This document shows, piece after piece, positions 55,255 through 63,558 of a DNA stretch of 63,558 bases. The stretch covers positions 1 through 63,558 of the forward strand of contig NZ_QEIO01000008.1 in assembly GCF_003336425.1 (NCBI RefSeq), in the 5' to 3' direction. Every line of letters starts with the position of its first letter. Position 1 is the stretch's first letter. Both the position numbers and the translations under genes were made by a program. The notes beneath the pieces are model-generated. The model was not told the DNA's origin. It saw only the letters and a program-made list of their open reading frames with translations, and made no database searches. The DNA is from Marinitenerispora sediminis (lineage in GTDB: Bacteria > Actinomycetota > Actinomycetes > Streptosporangiales > Streptosporangiaceae).

Positions 55255-57405
55255 ATGGGTACCTCCGCCCCGCCCGGGGCCGCCGCCACCGAGTCCGACT
55301 CCGCCATGCGCGAGCAGGCCGAGCGCCACCTCCGCGCCCTCGCCGGCGACGGCGCGCGGCTGCGCACCGACCAGTGGCGCGCCATCCACGCCCTGGTGGC
55401 CGAGCGCCGCCGCGCGCTGGTCGTGCAGCGCACCGGGTGGGGCAAGTCGGCGGTCTACTTCGTGGCCACCGCGCTGCGGCGGGCCGAGGGCGCCGGCCCC
55501 ACGGTGATCATCTCGCCGCTGCTCGCGCTCATGCGCAACCAGATCGCGGCCGCCGAGCGCGCCGGCATCCGCGCCCGCACCATCAACAGCGCCAACCTCG
55601 GCGCCTGGGAGCGGGTCTACGCCGACATCGCCGCCGGCGAGGTCGACGTGCTGCTGGTCAGCCCCGAACGCCTGAACAACCCCGACTTCCGCGACCGGGT
55701 GCTGCCCGAGCTCGCCGCGGGCGCCGGGCTCGTCGTCGTGGACGAGGCGCACTGCGTCTCCGACTGGGGCCACGACTTCCGGCCGGACTACCGCCGGATC
55801 CGCACGCTGCTGGGCGACCTCCCCGCGGGGATCCCGGTGCTGGCCACCACCGCCACCGCCAACGAGCGCGTCACCCGCGACGTCGCCGAGCAGCTGGAGG
55901 TCGGCGACGGCGTCGAGACCCTCGTCCTGCGCGGCACGCTGGACCGCGAGAGCCTGCACATGGCCGTGGTCGAGCTGCCGGACAGCACGGCGCGGCTGAG
56001 CTGGCTCGCGCAGCACCTCGACCGCCTCCCCGGCTCCGGCATCATCTACACGCTGACCGTGGCCGCGGCCACCGAGACCGCCGAGTTCCTCGCCTCCCGC
56101 GGCCACCACGTGCTCGCCTACAGCGGCCAGACCGACCCCGAGGACCGCCAGCGCGCCGAGGACGAGCTGCTCGCCAACCGCACCAAGGCGCTGGTGGCCA
56201 CCAGCGCCCTCGGCATGGGGTTCGACAAGCCCGACCTCGGGTTCGTCGTGCACCTGGGGGCGCCGCAGTCGCCCATCTCCTACTACCAGCAGGTCGGCCG
56301 GGCCGGGCGCGGCGTCGAGCGCGCCGAGGTCATCCTGCTGCCGGGGCGCGAGGACCGCGAGATCTGGCGGTACTTCGCCAGCGTGGCGTTCCCGCCCGAG
56401 GAGACGGTGCGCCGCACGCTGGACGCGCTCGCGGGCGCCGGCGGGCCGGTGTCGGTGCCGCGGCTGGAGGCCCAGGTCGACCTCGGCCGCAGCCGGCTGG
56501 AGCAGATGCTCAAGGTCCTCGACGTCGACGGCGCCGTGCGCCGGGTGCGCGGCGGCTGGCAGGCCACCGGCGAGCCGTGGCACTACGACTCCGAGCGCTA
56601 CGCCGCGGTCGCCCGGGCCCGCGAGGCCGAGCAGCGCGCGATGCTCGACTACATCGCCACCTCCGACTGCCGCATGGAGTTCCTGCGCCGCCAGCTCGAC
56701 GACACCGCGGCGGGGCCCTGCGGCCGGTGCGACAACTGCGCCGGCCCGAGCTGGCCGGCCGAGGTCGACCCCGAGCAGCGGGCGGCCGCCGCCGCCCACC
56801 TCGACCGCCCGGGCATCGCCGTGCCGGCCCGCCGGCAGTGGCCCACCGGCATGCGGGAGCTCGGCGTCGAGGCATCCGGGGCGATCCGCCCCGAGCTGCG
56901 CGCCGAGGAGGGCCGGGCGCTGGCCCGGCTCACCGACATCGGCTGGGGGGCCGCGCTGCGCGGGGCGCTCGCCGAGGACGCCCCGGACCAGCCGGTCGGC
57001 GACCCGGTGTTCCGCGCCCTGGTCACCGTCCTCGCGGCCTGGCCGTGGAGCGAGCGGCCGGCCGGCGTGCTCGCGATGCCGTCGCGCACCCGGCCCCGCA
57101 TGATCGGCGACCTCGCGGCCCGGCTGGCCGAGGTGGGGCGGCTGGTTCCGCTGGGCACACTCGACTACGCCCGCCCCGAGGGCCCGGGACCGCGTCGGCA
57201 CAACAGCGCCCAGCGGCTCGCGTCGCTGTGGCACGCCTTCGCCGTCTCCGACGACCTGCGCGCCGGGCTGGCGAGCCTGGGCGGTCCGGTCCTGCTCGTG
57301 GACGACCACGTCGACACCGGCTGGACCCTCACCGTGGCGGCCCGGCTGCTCCGCGAGGCCGGCGCCCCCGCCGTGCTCCCGCTGGTGCTGGCCACCAGAG
57401 GCTGA
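55255..57405 (+). CDS. recQ: RecQ-family helicase fused to a phosphoribosyltransferase-like domain
   Basis: 716 residues. Superfamily 2 helicase: motif I TGWGKS at about 60-65, DEAH at 163-166 with VSDWGHDFRPDYRR, ALGMGFDKPDLGFVVHLG and QVGRAGRG. The RecQ zinc site has Cys 472, 489, 492 and 495. No HRDC domain follows. Instead residues about 560-716 end in VLLVDDHVDTGWT (679-691), the PRPP-binding motif of type I phosphoribosyltransferases such as ComF. Start ATG 55255 is preceded by TAGCAA and by AAGGAGGG placed too close for normal use; ATG 55306 is an alternative. A repair helicase; the C-terminal role is unknown. Confidence 0.9.
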   Translation: MGTSAPPGAAATESDSAMREQAERHLRALAGDGARLRTDQWRAIHALVAERRRALVVQRTGWGKSAVYFVATALRRAEGAGPTVIISPLLALMRNQIAAAERAGIRARTINSANLGAWERVYADIAAGEVDVLLVSPERLNNPDFRDRVLPELAAGAGLVVVDEAHCVSDWGHDFRPDYRRIRTLLGDLPAGIPVLATTATANERVTRDVAEQLEVGDGVETLVLRGTLDRESLHMAVVELPDSTARLSWLAQHLDRLPGSGIIYTLTVAAATETAEFLASRGHHVLAYSGQTDPEDRQRAEDELLANRTKALVATSALGMGFDKPDLGFVVHLGAPQSPISYYQQVGRAGRGVERAEVILLPGREDREIWRYFASVAFPPEETVRRTLDALAGAGGPVSVPRLEAQVDLGRSRLEQMLKVLDVDGAVRRVRGGWQATGEPWHYDSERYAAVARAREAEQRAMLDYIATSDCRMEFLRRQLDDTAAGPCGRCDNCAGPSWPAEVDPEQRAAAAAHLDRPGIAVPARRQWPTGMRELGVEASGAIRPELRAEEGRALARLTDIGWGAALRGALAEDAPDQPVGDPVFRALVTVLAAWPWSERPAGVLAMPSRTRPRMIGDLAARLAEVGRLVPLGTLDYARPEGPGPRRHNSAQRLASLWHAFAVSDDLRAGLASLGGPVLLVDDHVDTGWTLTVAARLLREAGAPAVLPLVLATRG

Positions 57406-57453
57406 CCGGCGGCCCCCGCGGTCTCCCCGGCCGCACCGGCCACCGCACGCGAA

Positions 57454-57485
57454 CGCGCCGCCCGTTTCCGAGAACGGGCGGCGCG
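57454..57485. terminator. Bidirectional hairpin terminator
   Basis: A perfect 13-bp stem (CGCGCCGCCCGTT with its complement) and a 6-nt loop, between the convergent helicase and sugar-kinase genes. Confidence 0.82.
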
Positions 57486-57508
57486 GTGGACTGCGGGGCG
57501 GTGCGGCC

Positions 57509-58408
57509 TCAGTCCGACAGGTCGGGACGGGCTCCGGGCTGGTGCAGCGCGCGGGCGGCGAGCCGGTGCGCGTTCGCCAGGGCCTCCTTGGGATGGTGGC
57601 CGGCGAGCCACGGCGGCAGGAAGCCGGCGATGAAGGCGTCGCCGGCGCCGATCGACCCGGGGGAGGGCTCCACCGGCTCGGCCGGCACCACGACGATCTC
57701 GTCGCGGCTCTTGGAGGCCCACAGCGCTCCGGCGTCGCCGAGCTTGATCACCACGTTGGGGTACCAGGCGGTCAGCACCCTCGCCGCGGCCTCGGCCTCC
57801 TCGCGGCCGGTGAGCACGGCGGCCTGCTCGGTGTTGGCGAACAGCAGCCGCGCGCCGTTCGTCCAGTCCAGGAACGACTCGGCCCCGGCCCGCTCCAGCG
57901 GAGCGTGCGAGCCGCAGTCGACCGAGATCGACATCCCGCTCTCGCGGGCCATGCGCAGCGCCACACGGGCGGCGCGCCGGGAGCCCTCGTTGACCAGGGT
58001 GTAGCCGGACATGTGCAGGTGGCCGTCCGGGCCGAACACGTCGCGCGGCAGGTCCTCGGGCTGCAGCGCGGCGTTGGCGCCGGGATCGCTCAGCATCGTC
58101 CGGTCGCCGCGGTGCGTGATCATGACCACGCAGGTGCCGGTGGGGCGCTCCGGGTCCATCACCATGCGGGCGTCGATCCCGTACCCCATGAGCTCCATCT
58201 CACGGGTCCGCCCGGTGATGTCGGAGCCGCGCCGACCGACCAGGGCGGTGTCGGTGCCCTCGATCGCGAGCCACGCCGCGACGTTGGCGCCGGAACCGCC
58301 GCCGTACATGATCACCGAAGCCGGGGTATCACTGCCGCGAGCCAGCGGGTGGAAAGCCCGCGCGACTGCGTCGGTCATGAGATCACCGATCACGACCACT
58401 CGCGTCAT
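57509..58408 (-). CDS. PfkB-family carbohydrate kinase
   Basis: 299 residues of the ribokinase/PfkB fold. GGGSGANVAAWLA near the start, PTGTCVVMITHRGDRTML in the lid region, and the anion-hole signature GSIGAGDAFIAGF with the catalytic Asp near residue 258. It phosphorylates a sugar or nucleoside with ATP; substrate not predictable. ATG 58408 has AGGTGG upstream; in-frame starts reaching 58615 add atypical sequence. Convergent with recQ. Confidence 0.85.
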   Translation of the reverse strand: MTRVVVIGDLMTDAVARAFHPLARGSDTPASVIMYGGGSGANVAAWLAIEGTDTALVGRRGSDITGRTREMELMGYGIDARMVMDPERPTGTCVVMITHRGDRTMLSDPGANAALQPEDLPRDVFGPDGHLHMSGYTLVNEGSRRAARVALRMARESGMSISVDCGSHAPLERAGAESFLDWTNGARLLFANTEQAAVLTGREEAEAAARVLTAWYPNVVIKLGDAGALWASKSRDEIVVVPAEPVEPSPGSIGAGDAFIAGFLPPWLAGHHPKEALANAHRLAARALHQPGARPDLSD

Positions 58409-58619
58409 TTCGTCACCACCTTGCCGACCCTCATCCGCTCGCGACCCGGGAATGTGCTCCATGACGTTAACAGGTCCTGGGGTGGCCGCGGGTAACGAAG
58501 TGACAGAGGTGTCCGGCCCCCGCCCGCCGTCCCGCCCGGCCGTTGCCCGCGCCGCGCGCGGATGGCGCGGCGCCGTGGTTTCCGCCACTCCGGCGGAATT
58601 CTCGATTAACCTCAAACCC

Positions 58620-61343
58620 GTGCAGCACTACCCGAACCACTGGGAGGCCGACGTCGTCCTCACCGACGGCGGAACCGCGCATCTGCGGCCCATCACGCCC
58701 GAGGACGCCGACCTGCTCCAGGAGTTCCACTCCCGGCTGTCGGCGGAGACGATCTACTACCGGTTCTTCGCGCCGTACCCGAAACTGTCCGCGCGGGACG
58801 TGAAGAGGTTCACCACGGTCGACTACGAGGACCGGGTGGCGCTCATCGCGACCATCGGCGCGCACATGGTGGCCGTCGTGCGCTACGACAAGGTGAGCCA
58901 GGACGAGGCCGAGGTCGCCTTCGTGGTCCAGGACGCCCACCAGGGCCGCGGACTGGCCTCGGTGCTGCTGGAGCACATCGGGGCGGCGGCCCGCGAGCGC
59001 GGCGTGCGGCGGTTCATCGCCGACGTCCTGCCGGAGAACCGGCGCATGATCAACGTCTTCCGCGAGGCCGGCTACACGGCGCAGCAGACCTTCGACGAGG
59101 GCGTCATCCGCCTCACCCTCGACCTGGAGCCGACCGACGTGGCCCAAGAGGTCATGCGGGCGCGCGAGCAGCGGGCGGAGTCGCGGTCCATCGCCCGGCT
59201 GCTGTTCCCCGAGTCGGTCGCCGTCATCGGCGCCAGCCGCACCGCCCACACCATCGGCCAGACCGCGCTGCGCAACCTGATCGCGGGCGACTTCCAGGGC
59301 CCGGTCTTCCCGGTGCACCCCGAGGCCAAGGCCGTGGCGGGCGTGCGCGCCTACCCCAGCGTCCTCGACATCCCCGACCCGGTGGACCTCGCGATCGTCG
59401 CCGTGCGCGCCGACATGGTGGGTGACGTGGTCGCGCAGTGCGCGCGCAAGGGCGTGCACGGCCTGGTGGTGGTCAGCTCGGGGTTCGGCGAGTCCGGCCC
59501 CGAGGGGCGGGCCCGCCAGGACGAACTGGTGCTCACGGCGCGCGCGGCCGGCATGCGGGTGGTCGGGCCGAACTGCCTCGGCATCGCCAACACCGACCCC
59601 GCGGTGTCGCTGAACGCCACCCTGTCGCCGGACGTCCCGCCCCGCGGCCCCATCGGGTTCTTCTCCCAGTCCGGCGCGCTCGGCCGCGCCATCCTGCAGC
59701 GCGTCGCCCAGCGCGGCATGGGCCTGTCCACGTTCGTCTCGGCCGGCAACCGCGCCGACGTGTCCGGCAACGACCTCATCCAGTACTGGGAGGAGGACCC
59801 CGCCACCCAGGTCGTGCTGCAGTACCTGGAGTCGCTCGGCAACCCGCGCAAGTTCACCCGGCTGGCCCGCCGCCTCGCCCAGCGCAAACCCGTGGTCGCG
59901 GTGCGCAGCGGCGGATCCTCCCAGGGCGTGCCCACCGGGCACGCCGCCGCCGCGCTCGCGCTGCCCGACTTCGCCGTCACCTCGCTGTTCCAGCAGGCCG
60001 GCGTCGTGCGCGTGGACGACATCACCCAGATGTTCGACGTCGCCCAGCTGTTCGCCTACCAGCCGCTCCCGGCCGGCCCCCGGGTCGGCATCATCGGCAA
60101 CTCCGACTCCCTCGGGCTGCTCGTCAAGGACGCCTGCGTGCGCTCCGGCCTCAAGCCGCACGAGCCGGTGGACCTCGGGCCCACCGCCACCGCCCAGGAG
60201 TTCGACGGCGCGCTGGCCGCCGCGCTCGCCGACGACGCCGTGGACGCGCTCGTCGTCGTCTTCATCCCGGCGCTGACGCCCATCTCCAGCGACGTCGCCG
60301 AGGTGCTGCGCGCCAGGGCCGCCACCTCCGAGAAGCCGATCGTCACCACTTACCTCGGCTACCAGGGACTTCCCGAGGAACTGCGCCAGACCGGCGAGGA
60401 CGGCGCCACGGCGTGGGGCTCCATCCCGTCCTACCCGGCTCCCGAGGACGCGGTGCGCGCGCTCGCGCACGCCACCCGCTACGCGCTGTGGCGCGAGCGG
60501 GACCCCGGGCGGCACCCGGAGCTGTCCGGGATCGACCGCGCCGCCGCCCGGCAGCTGATCGACCGCACCCTGGCCGACGCCGAGGCGGCCGGTGTCGGGC
60601 CGCACTCGGTCTGGTTCACCAGCGAGCCCGTCCACAACGAGGAGGCCGCGGTCCCGGCCGAGGCCGCGCGGGCGCTGCTCGCCTGCTACGGGATCGACGT
60701 GTGGCCGGACGTCCCCGTGGACTCGGCCGGCGCCGCGGCGGCCGCCGCGGAGCGGCTGGGCTACCCGGTCGTCGTGAAGGCCAACGCCCCCGACCTGCGG
60801 CTGCGGGCCGGCGGCAGCGGCATCCGGGCGGACCTGCGCTCGCCGGACGACGTGCGCGGCGCCTTCACCGCGCTGCACGACCGCCTCGGCGACGAGGCCA
60901 TGCTCGTGGTGCAGCGGATGGCGATCCCGGGGGTCCCCACGGTGGTCCGGGCGGGGGAGAACCCCTCGTTCGGCTCGGTCGTCGCCTTCGGGCTCGCCGA
61001 CCCCACCGCCGAACTCCTGGACGACCGCGCCTACCGGCTCGCGCCGCTGACCGACGCCGACGCGGCCGACCTCGTCCGCGCCGTCCGCTCCTCACCGCTG
61101 CTGTTCGGCCTCCCGGCCGGTGCCACCTCGCTGGCGGACCAGCCCGACGTGGAGGCGCTAGAGGAGCTGCTGGTGCGGGTGTCCCGGCTGGTGGACGCCC
61201 TCCCCGAGGTGGCGCACGTCGACCTCGACCCGGTGATCGTCAACGCCACGGGCGCGCACGTGCTCGGTGCCCGCGTCTGGCTGCGGGAGGCCCCGGAGGT
61301 CCGCCCGGACCACGGCCCGCGCCGGCTGCGGGTGCCGTACTAG
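58620..61343 (+). CDS. GNAT acetyltransferase fused to ADP-forming acyl-CoA ligase (Pat-type)
   Basis: 907 residues. An N-terminal GNAT domain (about 15-165, CoA loop QGRGLA at 108-113) is followed by an ADP-forming acetyl-CoA synthetase-like part: CoA-binding Rossmann (about 195-310, VAVIGASRTAHTIG), ligase segments with GFFSQSGALG and GVPTGHAAAALA, and an ATP-grasp-like C-terminus (about 690-905, GYPVVVKANAPDL). This is the protein lysine acetyltransferase (Pat) class that tunes acyl-CoA synthetases. Here GNAT comes first, opposite to Salmonella Pat. GTG 58620 is 7 nt after TAACCT, so it is probably leaderless. Confidence 0.9.
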   Translation: MQHYPNHWEADVVLTDGGTAHLRPITPEDADLLQEFHSRLSAETIYYRFFAPYPKLSARDVKRFTTVDYEDRVALIATIGAHMVAVVRYDKVSQDEAEVAFVVQDAHQGRGLASVLLEHIGAAARERGVRRFIADVLPENRRMINVFREAGYTAQQTFDEGVIRLTLDLEPTDVAQEVMRAREQRAESRSIARLLFPESVAVIGASRTAHTIGQTALRNLIAGDFQGPVFPVHPEAKAVAGVRAYPSVLDIPDPVDLAIVAVRADMVGDVVAQCARKGVHGLVVVSSGFGESGPEGRARQDELVLTARAAGMRVVGPNCLGIANTDPAVSLNATLSPDVPPRGPIGFFSQSGALGRAILQRVAQRGMGLSTFVSAGNRADVSGNDLIQYWEEDPATQVVLQYLESLGNPRKFTRLARRLAQRKPVVAVRSGGSSQGVPTGHAAAALALPDFAVTSLFQQAGVVRVDDITQMFDVAQLFAYQPLPAGPRVGIIGNSDSLGLLVKDACVRSGLKPHEPVDLGPTATAQEFDGALAAALADDAVDALVVVFIPALTPISSDVAEVLRARAATSEKPIVTTYLGYQGLPEELRQTGEDGATAWGSIPSYPAPEDAVRALAHATRYALWRERDPGRHPELSGIDRAAARQLIDRTLADAEAAGVGPHSVWFTSEPVHNEEAAVPAEAARALLACYGIDVWPDVPVDSAGAAAAAAERLGYPVVVKANAPDLRLRAGGSGIRADLRSPDDVRGAFTALHDRLGDEAMLVVQRMAIPGVPTVVRAGENPSFGSVVAFGLADPTAELLDDRAYRLAPLTDADAADLVRAVRSSPLLFGLPAGATSLADQPDVEALEELLVRVSRLVDALPEVAHVDLDPVIVNATGAHVLGARVWLREAPEVRPDHGPRRLRVPY

Positions 61344-61741
61344 ACAGCCTCGACGGCAATCAACGAAGTCAGGTCGGCGAAATCTTTCGGGTTTCGCGTC
61401 AGCAAGGGCAGGGAGTGCTCAGCGGCTGTGGCCGCGATCATGAGGTCCAATCGACGCGGCCGCGGATTGCGCCCGGCTTGGCGGACGAGCTGGGCGCAGA
61501 CACCATAGAAGCGAGCCGTCTGCTCTGTGAAGGGAAGGACCGTCATCAGGCGCAGCGTGGCATAGTAGCGATCTGATCGAGCCATACGCACGACCGGATC
61601 CTGATGCTCCATGCCGTAGGCGAGGTCGGCGATGCTGATCGAACTCACCAACGGCTGTCCCCCGGCAAAGCAGCCAAGGTCGAGTGATTCGAAGTCGATG
61701 ACGACTGATGTGTCGTAGACAGCCTGACGGGCGTCACTCAC
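61340..61741 (-). CDS. vapC: VapC-type PIN-domain toxin
   Basis: 133 residues with a PIN nuclease fold: AVYDTSVVIDFE (first Asp at 10), SSISIADLAYGME (Glu), RRLDLMIAATAAEHSLPLLTRNPKDF (Asp and the end strand). It should cut RNA when free of antitoxin. GTG 61741 overlaps the antitoxin stop (GTGA). Its stop overlaps the acetyltransferase stop by 3 bp on the opposite strand, so the two transcripts converge without a spacer. Confidence 0.85.
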   Translation of the reverse strand: MSDARQAVYDTSVVIDFESLDLGCFAGGQPLVSSISIADLAYGMEHQDPVVRMARSDRYYATLRLMTVLPFTEQTARFYGVCAQLVRQAGRNPRPRRLDLMIAATAAEHSLPLLTRNPKDFADLTSLIAVEAV

Positions 61742-62049
61742 CGCGCATCTCGCCGTTCCGCGCGCTCCCACGGGTCTTCCAGAGGATCATCAGGACCGAA
61801 GAAGGCGTCAGCTTCCTCGCGTTCACGTTCCCATTCGGCGCGGTCAATGGGGGGGAGTTTCCGGAACTCGGCCTGGACTTCGGCAGCCGTCAGCTGCTTC
61901 TTCTGGTCCTTGCTCTCAAGGGGTATTGGGCTGATCGTGGCGATCGGTTCGCCGTGTCGGGTCACGATGAAGGTCTCACCGTGTCGTACGCGGTCCATGA
62001 CCGCTCCGTTGTTGTTGCGTAGCTCACGCTGAGGGATGGTAGTCACCAT
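61738..62049 (-). CDS. Phd/YefM-type antitoxin
   Basis: 103 residues. MVTTIPQRELRNNNGAVMDRVRHGETFIVTRHGEPIATISPI is the Phd/YefM DNA-binding half. The acidic C-terminus (RAEWEREREEADAFFGPDDPLEDPWERAERRD) should wrap the PIN toxin. ATG 62049 has TGAGGGC upstream. It should repress its own operon. The upstream AT-rich stretch (62050-62100) is the likely promoter. Confidence 0.87.
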   Translation of the reverse strand: MVTTIPQRELRNNNGAVMDRVRHGETFIVTRHGEPIATISPIPLESKDQKKQLTAAEVQAEFRKLPPIDRAEWEREREEADAFFGPDDPLEDPWERAERRDAR

Positions 62050-62120
62050 GCCCTCAGCGTAGCTTTTTATTTGGAAATGTGCTACGACGTGTGTCAAGTT
62101 GCGGTCACACTGGCCGTCCT

Positions 62121-62714
62121 TTAGGCCGGATAGGGCGCGGCATCGCGCGCCGTCCGGAGGGCGCCCGCCCACCAGGACAGCTGGTCCAGGAGCGTCTTGG
62201 CGTACCCGGCGGCCCCGGAGTCGAGGGGGCGGCCGTCCTTCCACGCCGTGAAGTAGTTCGGGAACGCGAGACCGTCGCGAATCGTCACCGCGTGCAACTC
62301 GGTCAGCACGTTCTCCAGGTGCAGCACCGCGTGGCGGCCGCCCGCCGCGCCGCCGTAGCTGACGAAGGCGACCGGCTTGGCCGCCCACTGGTCGAAGTGC
62401 CAGTCGATGGCCGCCTTCAGCGACGCCGGGTAGCTGTGGTTGTACTCCGGCGTGACCACGACGAACGCGTCCGCCCCGTCGAGTGCCGACGTGAGGGCCG
62501 CCATTCCGGCCGGACGGGGGTAGCTCCCGCCGGCGTACTTCGGAGACGCCGAAGGCAGGGCCAACGGGATCTCGAAGTCGGCCAGGTCCACCACCTCGAC
62601 GTCGAACCCCCCATGGGCGCGGGCCTGGTCGGCGGCCCACGAGGCCACCACGGGGCCGAACCGGCCTTCCCGGACGCTTCCGACGATGATCACGAGCCTG
62701 TGCTTGTTCTCCAT
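62121..62714 (-). CDS. NADPH-dependent FMN reductase-family protein
   Basis: 197 residues, flavodoxin-like: VIIVGSVREGRFGPVVASW is the FMN-phosphate loop, and VVVTPEYNHSYPASLKAAIDW with FVSYGGAAGG are the flavin-contact motifs. It probably reduces quinones, azo or nitro compounds with NAD(P)H. ATG 62714 is in the expected family position. Divergent (113 bp) from a MmyB-like regulator that probably controls it. Confidence 0.9.
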   Translation of the reverse strand: MENKHRLVIIVGSVREGRFGPVVASWAADQARAHGGFDVEVVDLADFEIPLALPSASPKYAGGSYPRPAGMAALTSALDGADAFVVVTPEYNHSYPASLKAAIDWHFDQWAAKPVAFVSYGGAAGGRHAVLHLENVLTELHAVTIRDGLAFPNYFTAWKDGRPLDSGAAGYAKTLLDQLSWWAGALRTARDAAPYPA

Positions 62715-62815
62715 GCCCACCACGATCACGCGGCCACCGGGGCGCCAGCCAGACCGCGTCCAGGCTGGCCCCGGCAGGGCCACCCTGGGCGCGCCGGAAC
62801 CGGCAGGTGGCGACG

Positions 62816-62821
62816 TATGCT
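62816..62821 (+). promoter_or_regulatory. -10 box of the MmyB-like gene, leaderless
   Basis: TATGCT ends 6 nt before ATG 62828, so transcription should begin at or next to the start codon. No strong -35 was identified. Confidence 0.55.
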
Positions 62822-62827
62822 CGCGGC

Positions 62828-63558
62828 ATGGGCACGCCGTTGGGGGACTTCATCCGGGCCAAGCGCGACAGCATCCAGCCGGAGTCGCTGGGCCTCCAGG
62901 ACCGCGGGCGGCGCCGCTCGCCGGGCCTGCGGCGGAGTGACGTCGCCGCGCGGGCCGGCGTCAGCGTCGAGTACCTGACCCGGATCGAGCAGGGCCGCGA
63001 CCGCAATCCCTCGGTGGCGGTCGTGAACGCGCTGGCCGACGCCCTCAGCCTCGACCCCTCCGAGCGCGCCCACCTCCGGTACCTCGCGAAGATCACGGGC
63101 GGTGAATGCATCGACCGACCCCAGGCGCAACCAGCCCGTCGCGACGTCCGCCCCTCGGTCCTGGAGACGCTGCGCATGCTGGAGCCGGGGATCGCGCTGG
63201 TCACGAACCGGCTGGGCGACGTCCTCGCCCACACTGGCGGCTACGCGTGGATGATGGGCGGCAGCGGCCTGTTCGACACCGACCCCCCGAACCTGACCCG
63301 CCACGTGTTCACCGACCCGCGCGCCCGGGCCTTCTTCGCCGACTGGGACGACGTGGCGGACGAACAGGCCTTCGACCTGTGGCTGGGACCCTCCGTCGAG
63401 AACTCGGAGTGGCTGAGAGCCGAACTCGCGCCCCTCGCGGGGCCGGAGTTCACGCGGCGCTTCCACCGGCATGTGGTGCCCAAGCGCGGCGTACTCCGCC
63501 TCAACCACCCAGCCGGCCAGGAACTGCGGTTCCACCGCGAGACGCTCGAACTGTCCGC
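62828..63558 (+). CDS. MmyB-like XRE-family regulator (3' truncated by window)
   Basis: At least 243 residues, open to the window end. The N-terminal helix-turn-helix (GLRRSDVAARAGVSVEYLTRIEQGRDRNPSVAVVNALADAL, about 35-75) is followed by a MmyB/MLTR-type ligand-binding domain (VLETLRMLEPGIALVTNRLGDVLAHTGGYAWMMG; RHVFTDPRARAFFADWDDVADE). These regulators typically sit opposite a reductase or oxidoreductase and sense a small ligand. The adjacent divergent FMN reductase fits. The C-terminal end lies beyond 63558. Confidence 0.85.
   Translation, partial: MGTPLGDFIRAKRDSIQPESLGLQDRGRRRSPGLRRSDVAARAGVSVEYLTRIEQGRDRNPSVAVVNALADALSLDPSERAHLRYLAKITGGECIDRPQAQPARRDVRPSVLETLRMLEPGIALVTNRLGDVLAHTGGYAWMMGGSGLFDTDPPNLTRHVFTDPRARAFFADWDDVADEQAFDLWLGPSVENSEWLRAELAPLAGPEFTRRFHRHVVPKRGVLRLNHPAGQELRFHRETLELS

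Noticed and set aside
58467-60878. 800-codon reverse-strand frame opposite the acetyltransferase
   Set aside because: Antisense shadow: Gly/His/Arg-rich with no domain, while the plus strand has clear GNAT and ligase motifs.

Overview
High-GC (roughly 70% or more) actinobacterial chromosome with dense GTG/ATG starts, ATGA/GTGA overlaps and many apparently leaderless starts. The gene set (HrdB-type principal sigma factor, class II ribonucleotide reductase with NrdR, divergent lexA/LysM pair, topoisomerase IV, CUT1 sugar transporter without its own ATPase, Mrp antiporter) fits a filamentous actinomycete. My best guess is Nocardiopsaceae or another member of the Streptosporangiales; this is inferred from protein character, not from a search. 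No rRNA, tRNA, CRISPR array, insertion sequence, prophage or plasmid hallmark was seen. The accessory content is limited to two toxin-antitoxin modules.

Layout. 0.1-6.2 kb: small unknown proteins around a four-gene sugar ABC operon ending in a family-3 beta-N-acetylhexosaminidase, an arrangement like dasABC-dasD. 6.2-12.3 kb: leuS, two membrane-anchored secreted paralogue-like proteins, and a lipoprotein hydrolase. 12.4-18.0 kb: the DNA-damage and dNTP block. lexA is divergent from a LysM cell-wall/division protein, with three LexA boxes between them. Then comes nrdR-nrdJ behind two NrdR boxes spaced 32 bp. This matches the lexA / chiZ(divS) / nrdR synteny of other actinobacteria.

18.0-24.5 kb: a two-gene toxin-antitoxin module with a 26-bp perfect palindrome as likely operator; a tandem pair of SPFH (band-7) membrane proteins in one operon; a small and a membrane unknown; rnhB. 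24.8-34 kb: a six-helix membrane protein with two CbxX/SpoVK-type AAA+ domains, a nucleotidyltransferase, a TetR/EamA pair with duplicated operators, a 550-residue orphan protein, an ArsR/SRPBCC pair and a HhH-GPD repair protein.

34.4-48.4 kb: PAS-PAS-GAF-PP2C phosphatase, hrdB, yaaA, a zinc-ribbon protein, then parE and parC convergently flanking a PLP enzyme, a membrane protein, a TPR protein and a beta-carbonic anhydrase. 48.9-55.2 kb: a complete seven-gene Mrp Na+/H+ antiporter operon (mrpA-G). 55.3-63.6 kb: RecQ-type helicase fused to a phosphoribosyltransferase-like domain, a PfkB sugar kinase, a GNAT/acyl-CoA-ligase protein acetyltransferase, a Phd/PIN toxin-antitoxin pair, an FMN reductase, and a divergent MmyB-like regulator cut by the window end.

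Most convergent gene pairs are separated by long perfect GC hairpins without clear U tracts, typical of actinobacterial terminators. The points most worth a second look are the SPFH pair, the hybrid Phd-HicB/HicA-like module, the membrane double-AAA protein, the RecQ-phosphoribosyltransferase fusion, and the triple LexA-box and tandem NrdR-box control regions.
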